This document shows positions 7,892-22,523 of a stretch of 40,048 nt of DNA, piece after piece. Positions within the stretch are counted from its first letter, which is position 1, and the number at the start of each line of letters is the position of its first letter. The notes under the pieces are model-generated. The model did no database searches, was not told where the DNA came from, and saw nothing but the letters and a program-made list of their open reading frames with translations. Position numbers and translations under genes: made by a program. The stretch is from a bacterium (lineage in GTDB: Bacteria; JAUVQV01; DATDCY01). The stretch is taken from NCBI GenBank assembly GCA_036524115.1, contig DATDCY010000176.1:1-40048 (forward strand), given 5' to 3'.

Positions 7892-7897
7892 AACGGA

Positions 7898-9004
7898 TCA
7901 GTTCTTCACGAAGAACTCCTTGATCGCGGCTGCGACCGTGCCGATCTGCTCCGGCGTCAGGCCCGGGAAGATCGGCAGCGAGAGCACCTCCTCCTGGATG
8001 CGCTCGGTCACCGGGAAGTCGCCGGCCGCGTACCCGAGGTGCGCGAACACCGGCTGCTGGTGCAGCGCCCGCGGGTAGTAGACCATCGTCGGCACGCCCC
8101 GCTCCTGCAGGTGCGCCCGCAGCTGGTCGCGCCGGTCGGTGAGGATGCTGAACTGGTTGTAGGTGTGGTGCGCCCCCGGGATCTCGACGGGGAGCGCGAT
8201 CTGGTCGACACCGCCGAGCAGCTCGCGGTAGCGCGCCGCGTTGGCGCGGCGCTGCTCGTTCCACCCCTCGAGCAGCGGGAGCTTCAGCGAGAGGACGGCC
8301 GCCTGGACCGAGTCGAGCCGGCTGTTGTACCCGAGCAGCTCGTACGTGTCGCGCACCTTCGCGCCGTGCCCGCGGAGCATGCGCACCTTCTCGGCGACGG
8401 TGTCGTTGTCGGTGAGCACGATGCCGCCGTCGCCGATGGCGCCAAGGTTCTTCGTCGGGAAGAACGAGAAGGCCCCGGCGTCGCCGATGGCGCCGACGAC
8501 CTTCCCCATCCAGCGCGAGCCCGTGGCCTGCGCGCAGTCCTCGATCACCTTGAGCTTGTGCCGCGTGGCGATCCTGCCGATCGCCGTCATGTCGCACGCC
8601 AGCCCGTAGAGGTGCACCGGGATGATCGCGCGCGTGCGCTCCGTGAGGGCGGCTTCGATCTGCGTGACGTCCAGGTTGAACGTCGCCTCGTCGATGTCGA
8701 CGAACACCGGCCGCGCGCCGGCGTGCTCGATGACCTCCGCCGTCGCGACGAAGGTGAACGGCGTCGTGATGACCTCGTCCCCCGACCGCACGCCCGCGCC
8801 GAGCAGGCCCAGCAGCAGCGCGTCCGTCCCCGACGCGCAGCCGATCGCGTGGCGCACCCCGTGCATCCGCGCCATCTCCTCCTCGAAGCGCCCGACGGCG
8901 GGGCCGAGAATGTACTGCGCGCCCCCCAGCACCTCCGCGAAGACCGACGCCAGCCGGTCCTCGAGCGGGCGATGCTGGCAGGAGAGATCGATGAACGGGA
9001 TCAT
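7898..9004 (-). CDS. DegT/DnrJ/EryC1/StrS family sugar aminotransferase
   Basis: 368 residues from ATG 9004, with GGAGGAGG 6-9 bases upstream. A PLP-dependent aminotransferase of nucleotide keto-sugars. Marks: MIPFIDLSCQ at the start, GAQYILGPAVGRFE, CASGTDALLLGL, VHLYG, the PLP-binding EDCAQATGS, and the Schiff-base Lys185 in FFPTKNLGAIGDGG; GYNSRLDSVQAA and VYYPRALHQQPVF follow. It resembles WbpE/WlbC-type enzymes that aminate C3 of UDP-2-acetamido-3-keto sugars. The start overlaps the stop of the Gfo/Idh gene by 4 bases (ATGA), so the two are translated together and probably catalyse successive oxidation and amination of a nucleotide sugar for surface glycan (inference). Confidence 0.92.
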   Translation of the reverse strand: MIPFIDLSCQHRPLEDRLASVFAEVLGGAQYILGPAVGRFEEEMARMHGVRHAIGCASGTDALLLGLLGAGVRSGDEVITTPFTFVATAEVIEHAGARPVFVDIDEATFNLDVTQIEAALTERTRAIIPVHLYGLACDMTAIGRIATRHKLKVIEDCAQATGSRWMGKVVGAIGDAGAFSFFPTKNLGAIGDGGIVLTDNDTVAEKVRMLRGHGAKVRDTYELLGYNSRLDSVQAAVLSLKLPLLEGWNEQRRANAARYRELLGGVDQIALPVEIPGAHHTYNQFSILTDRRDQLRAHLQERGVPTMVYYPRALHQQPVFAHLGYAAGDFPVTERIQEEVLSLPIFPGLTPEQIGTVAAAIKEFFVKN

Positions 9005-10029
9005 GCCTTGCCTCCTCCTGCGACCCGGACCTCCCGGCCCCCGGCGCGCTGCGAGCGCTCTGCCGCCTCGAGCACCCTGAGTATCGCCACTGCGTTCTCG
9101 CCGCCGGCGCGCGGCTGGCGGCGCCGGCGGATCGCCGCCAGGAAGTCCCGGCACTCGGCCTCCAGCGGCTGGCCCCCCTCGACCGCGACGGCCGTCGCCC
9201 CCCCGTCCAGATACTCGAAGGGCCGGCCGCCCCGCGGGACGCGGACCGAGCGCGCGAAGTGCTTCAGGTGCGCGCCGTCGGCCGCCAGCTCGTCGAAGAG
9301 GAGCATCCCCTTCTCGCCCACGGCGAGCAGCTGGCGGTCGCGCTGCGGCGCCAGCCAGCTCTCCTCGATGTGCGCGAGCGCGCCGCCCGCGAGCGCGATC
9401 GCCATGAACGAGACCTCGGGCAGCCCGGGCTGGATGAACGCCTTCCCGACGCTCGACACCGCCGCGGGGGCCAGTCCGGTGACCATGAGCGCGATGCTCA
9501 CGTCGTGCGGCCCGAGGTCCCAGAGCACGCTGCAGCCGCGGGAGAGCCGCCCGAACGCGCACCGGCGGATCCCCAGGTAGCGGATGCGGCCGATCCGGCC
9601 GGCGCGGACGAGGGCCGCCATCTTCACGATCGCCGGGTGGTACATCAGCAGATGGCCCACCATCAGCGTCAGCCCGCGCCCGCGCGCCAGATCGACCAGT
9701 CGCTGCCCCTCGCGGCTCGAGAGCGCCAGCGGCTTCTCCATGAAGAGGTGCTTGCCGGCCAGCAACGCCTCGCGGCCGATGCGGTAGTGGGTCTCCGAGG
9801 GGGTCGCGACCGCGACGGCCTCGATCGCCGGATCATCGAGGACCTCGCGGTAGTCGCGGGTGAGGGTTGGCCGCTCGCCGGGGAATTCGAGCGCGCCGAG
9901 ACGGCCGGGGTCGAGGTCGGCAACCCGCCGCACGGCGCACCCCTCGATCGACGCGAAGGTCCGGGCGACGTTCGGCCCCCACGAGCCGAGGCCGATCTGG
10001 CCGAGCGCGATCTGCCGAGCCTTCGTCAC
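9001..10029 (-). CDS. Gfo/Idh/MocA family oxidoreductase
   Basis: 342 residues from GTG 10029 with GGGGAGAGG upstream; reading further upstream would enter the tRNA-Phe terminator, so the longer frame is rejected. The Rossmann start is IALGQIGLGSWGPN, followed by VADLDPGR, VAVATPSETHY and the conserved FMEKPLAL with its Lys. The C-terminal domain has GHLLMYHPAI, SVLWDLGPHDVSIALM (the His of the active-site region) and HIEESWLAP. WbpB/WlbA-type members oxidise C3 of UDP-linked amino sugars with NAD. The 4-base overlap with the aminotransferase supports a two-step pathway. It lies directly downstream of the tRNA-Phe terminator, so it needs its own promoter; none is obvious. Confidence 0.9.
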   Translation of the reverse strand: MTKARQIALGQIGLGSWGPNVARTFASIEGCAVRRVADLDPGRLGALEFPGERPTLTRDYREVLDDPAIEAVAVATPSETHYRIGREALLAGKHLFMEKPLALSSREGQRLVDLARGRGLTLMVGHLLMYHPAIVKMAALVRAGRIGRIRYLGIRRCAFGRLSRGCSVLWDLGPHDVSIALMVTGLAPAAVSSVGKAFIQPGLPEVSFMAIALAGGALAHIEESWLAPQRDRQLLAVGEKGMLLFDELAADGAHLKHFARSVRVPRGGRPFEYLDGGATAVAVEGGQPLEAECRDFLAAIRRRRQPRAGGENAVAILRVLEAAERSQRAGGREVRVAGGGKA

Positions 10030-10051
10030 GAGTGCCTCTCCCCGCCCGGGG

Positions 10052-10081
10052 AAAAAAAACAACGGGGAGCACCGCCCCCCG
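10052..10081 (-). terminator. Rho-independent terminator of tRNA-Phe
   Basis: On the minus strand a CGGGG...CCCCG hairpin (10063-10081) is followed by TTG and eight T (10052-10059). It lies 12 bases past the CCA end of tRNA-Phe. Confidence 0.8.
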
Positions 10082-10092
10082 TCGCGAGCGCC

Positions 10093-11174
<1,082 letters not shown>

Positions 11175-11196
11175 GGCCGGCCTGCCCCCGGCCCTC

Positions 11197-11937
11197 TCAC
11201 CCGAGGTCGCCCCAGCGCTGCTGGAGAACGGCGAGCGCGGCGACGCCCGCGGTCTCGCTGCGCAGGATGCGCGGGCCGAGGCGCACGTCGATGAACCCGG
11301 CCCTCAGCGCCAGCTCGGCCTCCTCGGGCGACCAGCCGCCCTCGGGCCCGACCGCCACGAGCACCTCGGACGGCGGGGCGGCGAGCCCGAGCACCTCGCC
11401 GATGCCGCGCGCCGCCCGCTCCCACAGCAGCAGCCGCAGCGCCGGGAGCCCCGGTGCCGCCATCAGCTGCGGCCAGCGCATCGGCTCGTGCAGCTGCGGC
11501 AGGCGGGTGCGGCCCGATTGCGCCAGCGCGCCCTCGACGATGCGCCGCCAGCGCGCGGCAGCCTGCGCCCCGCCCGCCGCGGTCGGCACCGTGCGGCCGG
11601 AGAGCACCGGGATCACCGCAGAGACCCCCAGCTCCACCGCCTTCTCGAGGACGAGCGCGAACCGCTCGCCCTTCGGCATCGCCTGCGCCAGCACGGTCCG
11701 CAGCGGCGACTCGCGCGCGGGCACGCTGCGCTCGCGGACCCTGGCCGTCCCCGTCGCCGGGCCGAGCCGTTCGATCACCGCAATGTACTCGGCGCCTGCG
11801 CCGTCCGTCACCGCCAGCTCGTCGCCCGGCCGGAGCCTCAGCACCGTCCGCGCGTGACGCAGCCGCTCGCCTTCGAGGAGCAGCTCGTCGCCCGCGAACG
11901 CCTCGGGAGGAACGAAGATGCGGCGCAGCTCGGCCAC
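11197..11937 (-). CDS. rsmE: 16S rRNA (uracil-1498-N3) methyltransferase RsmE
   Basis: 246 residues from GTG 11937. The protein starts AELRRIFVPPEAF, then a PUA-like domain (LRHARTVLRLRPGDEL), then the SPOUT domain with its knot: VLVAVGPEGGWSPEE and LGPRILRSETAGVAALAVLQQ, which bind SAM. RsmE methylates N3 of U1498 in the 30S decoding region. AGGTGAG lies 6 bases before GTG 11937 and contains the stop of the histidine kinase gene, a compact coupled junction. A longer frame from GTG 11955 has no ribosome site and is less likely. The gene sits in the dnaA-gyrase run, with no functional link to the kinase beside it. Confidence 0.93.
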   Translation of the reverse strand: MAELRRIFVPPEAFAGDELLLEGERLRHARTVLRLRPGDELAVTDGAGAEYIAVIERLGPATGTARVRERSVPARESPLRTVLAQAMPKGERFALVLEKAVELGVSAVIPVLSGRTVPTAAGGAQAAARWRRIVEGALAQSGRTRLPQLHEPMRWPQLMAAPGLPALRLLLWERAARGIGEVLGLAAPPSEVLVAVGPEGGWSPEEAELALRAGFIDVRLGPRILRSETAGVAALAVLQQRWGDLG

Positions 11938-11944
11938 CGGCGGC

Positions 11945-12703
11945 TCACCTCGCACGGCGGCGCGCCGGGGCGTCCGCCGCCGGCCGCGGGATCGTGAAGC
12001 GCACCGTGAAGTCGCGGCCGTAGCGGGACGTGGCGCGGATCGAGCCCCCGTGCAGGCGCACGATGCGCTGCACGTTGTAGAGGCCGAGCCCCGTCCCCGG
12101 CTGCTGCGGCATCTTCTCGTCCTGCACGCGGTAGAACTTGGTGAAGATCTTCCCGAGCGCCTCGGGGCGCACCCCCTGGCCCTCGTTGGCGACGAACATC
12201 TCCCACGCCCGCCCGCGCACGGAGCAGCCCCAGGTGATCGTGCCGTTCGTGCGCCCGTACTTGAGCGCGTTGAAGAAGAGATTGTCGTAGACCGTCAGCA
12301 GCAGCTGGCGGTCGGCGAAGACCCGGACCGGGGAGCCGCACCGTTCGCGCTGCACCCGCGCGAGCCGGGCGCTGTAGCTCGGGAACTTCGCCTCCAGGTC
12401 GCGCAGCGTCGCCTCCACCACGTCGGCGCGCAGGTCCAGCCACTCGCGGTGGAGCGCCTCCTCGCCGCCGTCCGCGCGGCGCAGGTTGAGAAAGTCGCCG
12501 GCCATGTGCTCGATGCGGTAGCCGCTGGCCAGGATGCGCCGGATGATTTCCTGCTGCTGCTGCGGCATGGGCCCGTAGGCGCCTTCCATCAGCAGGTTGC
12601 CGAACATGATGATCGAGTTGAGCGGGTTGCGGATCTCGTGGGCGATGAAGTCCAGCAGGAACTCGTAGAGGTCGAGCTTGCGCTGCACGGAATCGGTCGG
12701 CAT
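11945..12703 (-). CDS. Soluble histidine kinase without sensor domain
   Basis: 252 residues from ATG 12703, with AGGAGGAGAG upstream. Only a kinase core is present: H-box DFIAHEIRNPLNS with the phospho-acceptor His22, N-box DNLFFNALKYG (Asn145), G1 VANEGQGV and G2 GTGLGLYNVQRIV for ATP binding. There is no membrane span, PAS, HAMP or receiver domain, and only about 20 residues precede the histidine box, so the input must come from a partner protein. No response regulator gene is adjacent. The preceding TPR protein, 17 bases away, is a candidate partner (inference). The position, sharing a transcript with gyrase genes, is unusual for a two-component kinase. Confidence 0.88.
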   Translation of the reverse strand: MPTDSVQRKLDLYEFLLDFIAHEIRNPLNSIIMFGNLLMEGAYGPMPQQQQEIIRRILASGYRIEHMAGDFLNLRRADGGEEALHREWLDLRADVVEATLRDLEAKFPSYSARLARVQRERCGSPVRVFADRQLLLTVYDNLFFNALKYGRTNGTITWGCSVRGRAWEMFVANEGQGVRPEALGKIFTKFYRVQDEKMPQQPGTGLGLYNVQRIVRLHGGSIRATSRYGRDFTVRFTIPRPAADAPARRRAR

Positions 12704-12720
12704 GGCGGCTCTCTCCTCCT

Positions 12721-13569
12721 TCAGGGGGCGTGCGGCGCGGCCAGGTCGCCCCGGCGCGCGATGCGGTCGCGGATCCGGGCGATGCGCTGGCCGACGAGGG
12801 CCGGGTTCGGGTAGACCGGCCGGACCCGCTCGAACTCCGCGAGCGCGCCGGTCAGGTCCCCCGCCTCCTCCAGCGCGGAGGCGGCGCCGAAGCGCGCCTC
12901 GGCGGCCAGCGCCTGGTCCGGCGCGGCGGCGAGCGCCTCCCGGTAGCGCTGCAACGCCTGCGGGTAGCGGCCGGTGACGTACCAGGTGCTGGCGACGCCG
13001 AGCAGCGCCTGCGCGCGCAGGGGATTCGCCGGGTGGCGCTCGAGCAGCTGCTCGAACTCCGCGCGGGACTGATCGTAGTCCCCGAGCGAGAAGGAGCAGC
13101 GAGCCACCGCGAACCTGGCCGCATCGCTCCCCTCGCCGTCGGGCGTCAGGGTGATCAGGCGCTGGTACTCGACGATGGCCTGCCGGCAGTCGCCCTTGCG
13201 CTCCTCGAAGACCTCCCCGAGCAGCTGCTGCGCCTTCAGCGCCCAGCTCCCCGCGCCCTCGCGCCGGGCGAGCTGGCGCAGCACGCGGATCGCCCCTTCC
13301 TGGTCGTTGAGGAAGAGCGAGGCGGTCCGCGCCTGCCGATAGAGCGCCTCCGGGACGCGGGGGTCGCGCGCGTGGTGCTCGGCGAACTCGGCGAAGAGGG
13401 CCGCGGCGCGCCGGTGGTCGCCGCGCTCGGCGGCGGCCTCCGCCTGCGAGAAGAGCTTGTTCTCGCCCAGGCGGTCGCAGACGAGCACGAGCAGGAAGGC
13501 CGCCACGACGCCGCCGGCGAGGCTCGCCAGCAGGCGACGCGTCCACCGGGAGGACAGCAGCGAGCGCAT
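12721..13569 (-). CDS. Membrane-anchored TPR protein
   Basis: 282 residues from ATG 13569. Basic start (MRSLLSSRWTRR), one hydrophobic segment at about 13-31, then helical TPR-like repeats for the rest of the chain: ARGDHRRAAALFAEFAEHHARD, YRQARTASLF, DCRQAIVEYQRLITL, LGDYDQSRAEFEQLLERHP, TGRYPQALQRYREALAAAPD and AGDLTGALAEFERVRP. It resembles YfgM/YbgF-type periplasmic scaffolds, but I see no specific family. The repeats should face the periplasm if the single span is a signal anchor. The weak ribosome site and the 42-base gap after gyrA suggest it is part of the same transcript. No catalytic motif. Confidence 0.82.
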   Translation of the reverse strand: MRSLLSSRWTRRLLASLAGGVVAAFLLVLVCDRLGENKLFSQAEAAAERGDHRRAAALFAEFAEHHARDPRVPEALYRQARTASLFLNDQEGAIRVLRQLARREGAGSWALKAQQLLGEVFEERKGDCRQAIVEYQRLITLTPDGEGSDAARFAVARCSFSLGDYDQSRAEFEQLLERHPANPLRAQALLGVASTWYVTGRYPQALQRYREALAAAPDQALAAEARFGAASALEEAGDLTGALAEFERVRPVYPNPALVGQRIARIRDRIARRGDLAAPHAP

Positions 13570-13611
13570 CGTGGCCCCGTCCGTCTGCGGGCCCGCGGCC
13601 GGCCGCTGCGG

Positions 13612-16104
<2,493 letters not shown>

Positions 16105-16126
16105 GGTCTCGTCTCTTCCCGTTCGT

Positions 16127-18823
<2,697 letters not shown>

Positions 18824-18827
<4 letters not shown>

Positions 18828-19945
18828 AGGCGCATCGGCATCACGACGCTGCGGTACCCCTCGTCCCCGAGCGGCCGCACGAGCACCGGGCTGAGGACCT
18901 CGTTCATTTCGATCACGACCTTCTCCTGCTCGATGACCGAGAAGACGTCCAGCACGTACCGGGCGTTCATCCCCAGCTCGATGTCGCCGCCGGTGCACTC
19001 CGCCGCGACGTCCTCGCTGGCCTCGCCGACCTCGGGGTTGACCGCGGTCACCACGATCCTGTCCGCGAAGAACCCGAAGCGCACCAGGCTCACGCGGTCC
19101 GCCGTCACCGTGGAGACGCGGCGCACCGCCCGATAGAACTCCTCCCGCTTGACGGTGGCAATGCGCGTGCCGCCGCTGGGGATGACCTGCCGATAGTCGG
19201 GGAACTGCCCGTCCACGAGACGCGTGACGAGCAGCGCCGACCCGACCCGCATGAACAGCCGGTTCTCCTGGAGCGAGATCTCCGCAGCGGCCCCGGCAGC
19301 CTCCTCGCCGAGGAGCTTGCGCAGCTCCGTGATCGCCTTGCGCGGCACGATCATGCCCCGCGAGCCGGCGACGGTGGCGCGGCAGCGCCGCTGGATGAAC
19401 GCCAGCCGGTGGCCGTCGGTGGAGACCAGGCGCAGATCGGCCTCGTCGCCGCCGGCCGCCTCGATCTCCAGCAGCACGCCGTTGAGCGCCTGGCGGGTCT
19501 GGTCGTGCGACATGGCGAACTCCGTCTTCTCGATCGCCTCGACCAGCTGCGCCGGCGGCATCTCGATCTTCTCGCCGTCCGCGCTCTCGGGCAGGGCCGG
19601 GAAGTCCTCCTTCGGCAGACTCATCACCTTGAAGCGCGAGCGGCCCATCTCGATCCTGACCCAGCCCTTGTCCCCGGTGACGAGGTGCACGTCCCCCTCG
19701 GGCAGCTCGCGCACGATCTCGAAGAGCTTCTTCGCCGGCGCGGTGACCGAGCCCTCCTTCGCGACGGTGGCCCGGTGGCGGCTGCGCAGGAAGATCTCCA
19801 GGTCGGTGGCCGAGAGCGACAGCTCGGAGCCGCGCGCTTCCAGGAGCACGCAGGAGAGGATCGGGACGGTGTTCTTCCGCTCGACGATGCCTTGCACCCG
19901 CGCGAGGGCTCCAACGAGTTCCGCCTTGGTCACCATGATGTCCAT
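18824..19945 (-). CDS. dnaN: DNA polymerase III beta subunit (sliding clamp)
   Basis: 373 residues from ATG 19945, with GGGGGAAAA about 9 bases upstream; the longer frame to 20041 runs into the dnaA-dnaN spacer and is rejected. The three clamp domains are visible: KAELVGALARVQGIVERKNTVPILSCVLLEA, then SLPKEDFPALPE and RQALNGVLLE with VSTDGHRLA, then VDGQFPDYRQVIP and the C-terminal PVLVRPLGDEGYRSVVMPMRL, which forms the partner-binding pocket. As a dimer it holds polymerase III on DNA. Its stop overlaps the start of the small ORF by 4 bases. Confidence 0.97.
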
Positions 19946-20179
19946 GAGGTTTTCCCCCGTTTGCTGGAGATCAGTTGCTGTTTGTGATCGAGATTGAAAG
20001 AACACCGCCGTCGCCACCGGTGGTGTTGGATGTGTTGGCAAGACCGCACCGGCCGCCGTCCCGTGAAGTTACGCGTCGCCGGGCCTGTGGACGCCGGCCG
20101 GAGATTTCCCCGGAGCGCCCTGGCGCGCGGCATCCACAGCCTGTCCCGCCGCCGTCCACACGCGGGCTGTTGAAAGCGC
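19946..20179. other. dnaA-dnaN spacer with TCCACA boxes
   Basis: 234 bases without a gene. Three 9-mers share the TCCACA core of DnaA boxes: 20086-20094 (reverse strand), 20130-20138 (GCATCCACA) and 20152-20160 (CCGTCCACA). They match the consensus TTATNCACA at 6-7 of 9 positions. In many bacteria this spacer is part of oriC. Confidence 0.4.
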
Positions 20180-21523
20180 TCACCCCTGGATCCTTTTGGC
20201 GATGGTGTCGATGGAGGTGTTCACCTCGACGCTTGTCTTCATCTTCTCCGCGACGACGTTCAGCGAGTGGATCACCGTCGAGTGGTCGCGGCCGCCGAAC
20301 ATCTTGCCGATCACCGGGAGCGAGGCGCTCGTGAGCTGGCGACAGAGGTGCATCGCGATCTGGCGCGGGTAGACGAGGTTCTGGGAGCGGCGCTTGGAGG
20401 CGAGGTCGGCGACCTTGATGCCGAAGTACGCGGCGACCTCGCGCTTGATGTCGTCGATCGAGATCGTCTTGGCCGCATCGTCGATCAGGCCCTTGAGGAC
20501 CTCGCGGGCAAACTCCAGGGTGATTTCGCGCGCCTGCAGCGAGGCGTACGCCCCGAGGCGGATCAGCGAGCCCTCGAGCTCGCGGATGTTCGACTTGATC
20601 GAGCCGGCGACGAACTGCGCGACGTCGTCGGGCAGGTTGATCGCGTTGTGCTCGGCCTTCTTGCGCAGGATGGCGATCTTCGTCTCCAGGTCCGGGCTCT
20701 GGATGTCCGCGATCAACCCCCACTCGAAGCGCGAGCGCAGCCGCTCCTCCAGGTCCGGGATGTCGCGCGGCACCTTGTCGCTGGAGAGGACGATCTGCCG
20801 GTGCGACTCGTAGATGGAGTTGAACGTGTGGAAGAACTCCTCCTGCGTCTTCTCCTTGCCGGCGATGAACTGGATGTCATCGATGAGGAGCAGGTCCATG
20901 TTCCGGTAGCGGCTGCGGAACGAGGGCATGCGCTCGTAGCGGATCGAGTTGATCAGCTCGTTGATGAAGGTCTCCGAGGTCACGTACATCACCCGCGCGC
21001 CCGGCGTGCGCTCGAGGAACCGGTGCCCGATCGCGTGCAGCAGGTGCGTCTTGCCGAGCCCGACCCCGCCGTAGAGGAAGAGCGGGTTGTACGTCTTGGA
21101 GTGCCCGTCGGCCACGGCGCGGCTGGCCGCGTGGGCCATCTGGTTGCTCGAGCCGACCACGAACGTCTCGAAGGTGTACCGCGGGTTCAGGACCGTGCTG
21201 CCGTGGTGGATGGTCCGCGTGAACGGCAGGTCGTCCTGGCGCGGCTTCAGCTCCTCGGGCGCGCCGCGCTCGGCGATCTGGAACACGACGGTGCACTCGC
21301 GGCCGGCGATCGCGGAGGCCGTCTCCCGGATGAGCACCTGGAAGTTGTCGGTCAGCCAGTCGCGCGCGAACTTGCTGGGGACCGAGACCGTGAGCGTCCC
21401 GTTCGAAAAGTCCGTCTGGGCGGTGGGGACGAACCAGGTCGAGTAGTTCTGCTCGTTGACGTGCGAGCGGACCCGCTCCTTGACCTGTTCCCAGAGGTCG
21501 GCCGGCGGCAGGGCGTTCACCAC
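20180..21523 (-). CDS. dnaA: Chromosomal replication initiator DnaA
   Basis: About 447 residues from the GTG pair at 21523/21520; a run of G lies 9 bases upstream. A TTG at 21559 would add 12 residues with no family likeness. Domain I starts PPADLWEQVKERVRSHV; after a short linker, domain III starts at NPRYTFETFVVGSSNQMAHAA, with Walker A YGGVGLGKTHLLHAIG, Walker B LLLIDDIQFIAGKEKTQEEFF and sensor II with SNIRELEGSLIRL. Domain IV ends with KVADLASKRRSQNLVYPRQ and the DnaA-box-binding signature GGRDHSTVIHS. It opens oriC and likely represses its own promoter. First gene of the run dnaA-dnaN-ORF-gyrB-gyrA. Confidence 0.97.
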   Translation of the reverse strand: MVNALPPADLWEQVKERVRSHVNEQNYSTWFVPTAQTDFSNGTLTVSVPSKFARDWLTDNFQVLIRETASAIAGRECTVVFQIAERGAPEELKPRQDDLPFTRTIHHGSTVLNPRYTFETFVVGSSNQMAHAASRAVADGHSKTYNPLFLYGGVGLGKTHLLHAIGHRFLERTPGARVMYVTSETFINELINSIRYERMPSFRSRYRNMDLLLIDDIQFIAGKEKTQEEFFHTFNSIYESHRQIVLSSDKVPRDIPDLEERLRSRFEWGLIADIQSPDLETKIAILRKKAEHNAINLPDDVAQFVAGSIKSNIRELEGSLIRLGAYASLQAREITLEFAREVLKGLIDDAAKTISIDDIKREVAAYFGIKVADLASKRRSQNLVYPRQIAMHLCRQLTSASLPVIGKMFGGRDHSTVIHSLNVVAEKMKTSVEVNTSIDTIAKRIQG

Positions 21524-21899
21524 GAGCGATGCCCCCCCCGCCGCGGCATGCGATACCAAAGCATCGTACTCGTCTTGAGAAGAATCACGCTAAATCCTTG
21601 CGGGACAAGACGAAATCTTGCGCACGAAGCCCCTTGTTTCGCACATCCTTTTCAACATCTGTGGAGAACAAGAAAAACGCTTCTTGTTCAACGAATTCAA
21701 AGATTGCACCCCCTCGGATCCAGCGGCATATCCGCCGGCCGTCCGATCATGGGGCGCATGATAGCCCAGCGGCTCGAGGAATTCAAGGGAAAATTGCCAT
21801 GTTCCGGGTGCTGCGGGTCGCTTGACTGCGGCCGGAAGGCTGTGATTACATCGCCTCCGGGAAGGTTTCCGGCGCGGGCATCGGGGGGAGGGGCTGCGC
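21524..21899. other. AT-richer dnaA upstream region, candidate oriC
   Basis: 376 bases between divergent dnaA and cheC, clearly less GC-rich than its surroundings at 21560-21740. Three DnaA-box-like 9-mers lie within 32 bases: TTTCGCACA (21637-21645), TTTTCAACA (21649-21657) and TTCTCCACA on the reverse strand (21660-21668). They match TTATNCACA at 7-8 of 9 positions. The region also must hold the dnaA promoter, which I could not place with confidence. Confidence 0.5.
21822..21851 (+). promoter_or_regulatory. Possible promoter of cheC-cheD
   Basis: TTGACT (21822-21827), 18 bases, TTACAT (21846-21851), about 50 bases upstream of the cheC start. The -35 is good, the -10 weak. Confidence 0.4.
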
Positions 21900-22523
21900 G
21901 TGTTCGAGCGGATGGACGAGTCCCGTCTGGACATCCTGCGCGAGATCTGCACCATCGGCGCCGGCCACGCCGCCACCGCCCTCTCCCAGTTGACGGGAAG
22001 GCGCATCGAGCTGGAGGTCCCGCGCGTGCGCTTCGAGCGGGTGGAGGCCGTGCCCCGCATCGCAGGGGGCGCGGAGACGGTCGTCGACGGGCTCTTCTTC
22101 CGGATCCTCGGCGATGCCCGCGGCGTGATCCTCATGATCTTCCCGGAAGAGAGCGGGCGGGAGATCGTGCGGCTCGCCCTCGGGGGCCGCGAGCCCGAGC
22201 CGGAGGACCCGCTCTGCGTCTCGGCGATGCGCGAGATCGGCAACATCCTGGCGTCGGCGTTCCTCTCCGCGATCGGGCAGCTCGCCGGCCTCTCGCTCAT
22301 CCCCTCGGTGCCCGGCTACGCGCGCGACATGGCGGGCTCGATCCTCGATCTCGTGCTCATCGAGCTTTCGCGCCACGAGGACACGGCGCTGGTGATCGAG
22401 ACGCTGTTCCGCGAGGCCGGCGAGGGGATCCACGGGCATTTCTTCCTGCTGCCCGACCCGCGGACGCTGGAGGCGACCCTCGAGGCCGCCGAGCGCGCCG
22501 GGAAGGCCGGGACGGGCCCGTGA
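21900..22523 (+). CDS. cheC: Chemotaxis protein CheC
   Basis: 207 residues from GTG 21900, with a GGGGGGAGGGG ribosome site 6 bases upstream. CheC dephosphorylates CheY-P and binds CheD. The family carries two copies of the phosphatase motif [D/S]-x3-E-x2-N-x22-P. The second is intact: Ser108, Glu112, Asn115, Pro138 in SAMREIGNILASAF. In the first (Asp11, Glu15, Pro41, in DILREICTIGAGHAATALS), the Asn is Thr18, so this site is probably weak or dead. The protein overlaps cheD at its stop, fitting the known CheC-CheD complex. No methyl-accepting receptor, CheA or CheY gene is in view; cheW lies 15 bases beyond cheD on the other strand. Confidence 0.92.
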   Translation: MFERMDESRLDILREICTIGAGHAATALSQLTGRRIELEVPRVRFERVEAVPRIAGGAETVVDGLFFRILGDARGVILMIFPEESGREIVRLALGGREPEPEDPLCVSAMREIGNILASAFLSAIGQLAGLSLIPSVPGYARDMAGSILDLVLIELSRHEDTALVIETLFREAGEGIHGHFFLLPDPRTLEATLEAAERAGKAGTGP

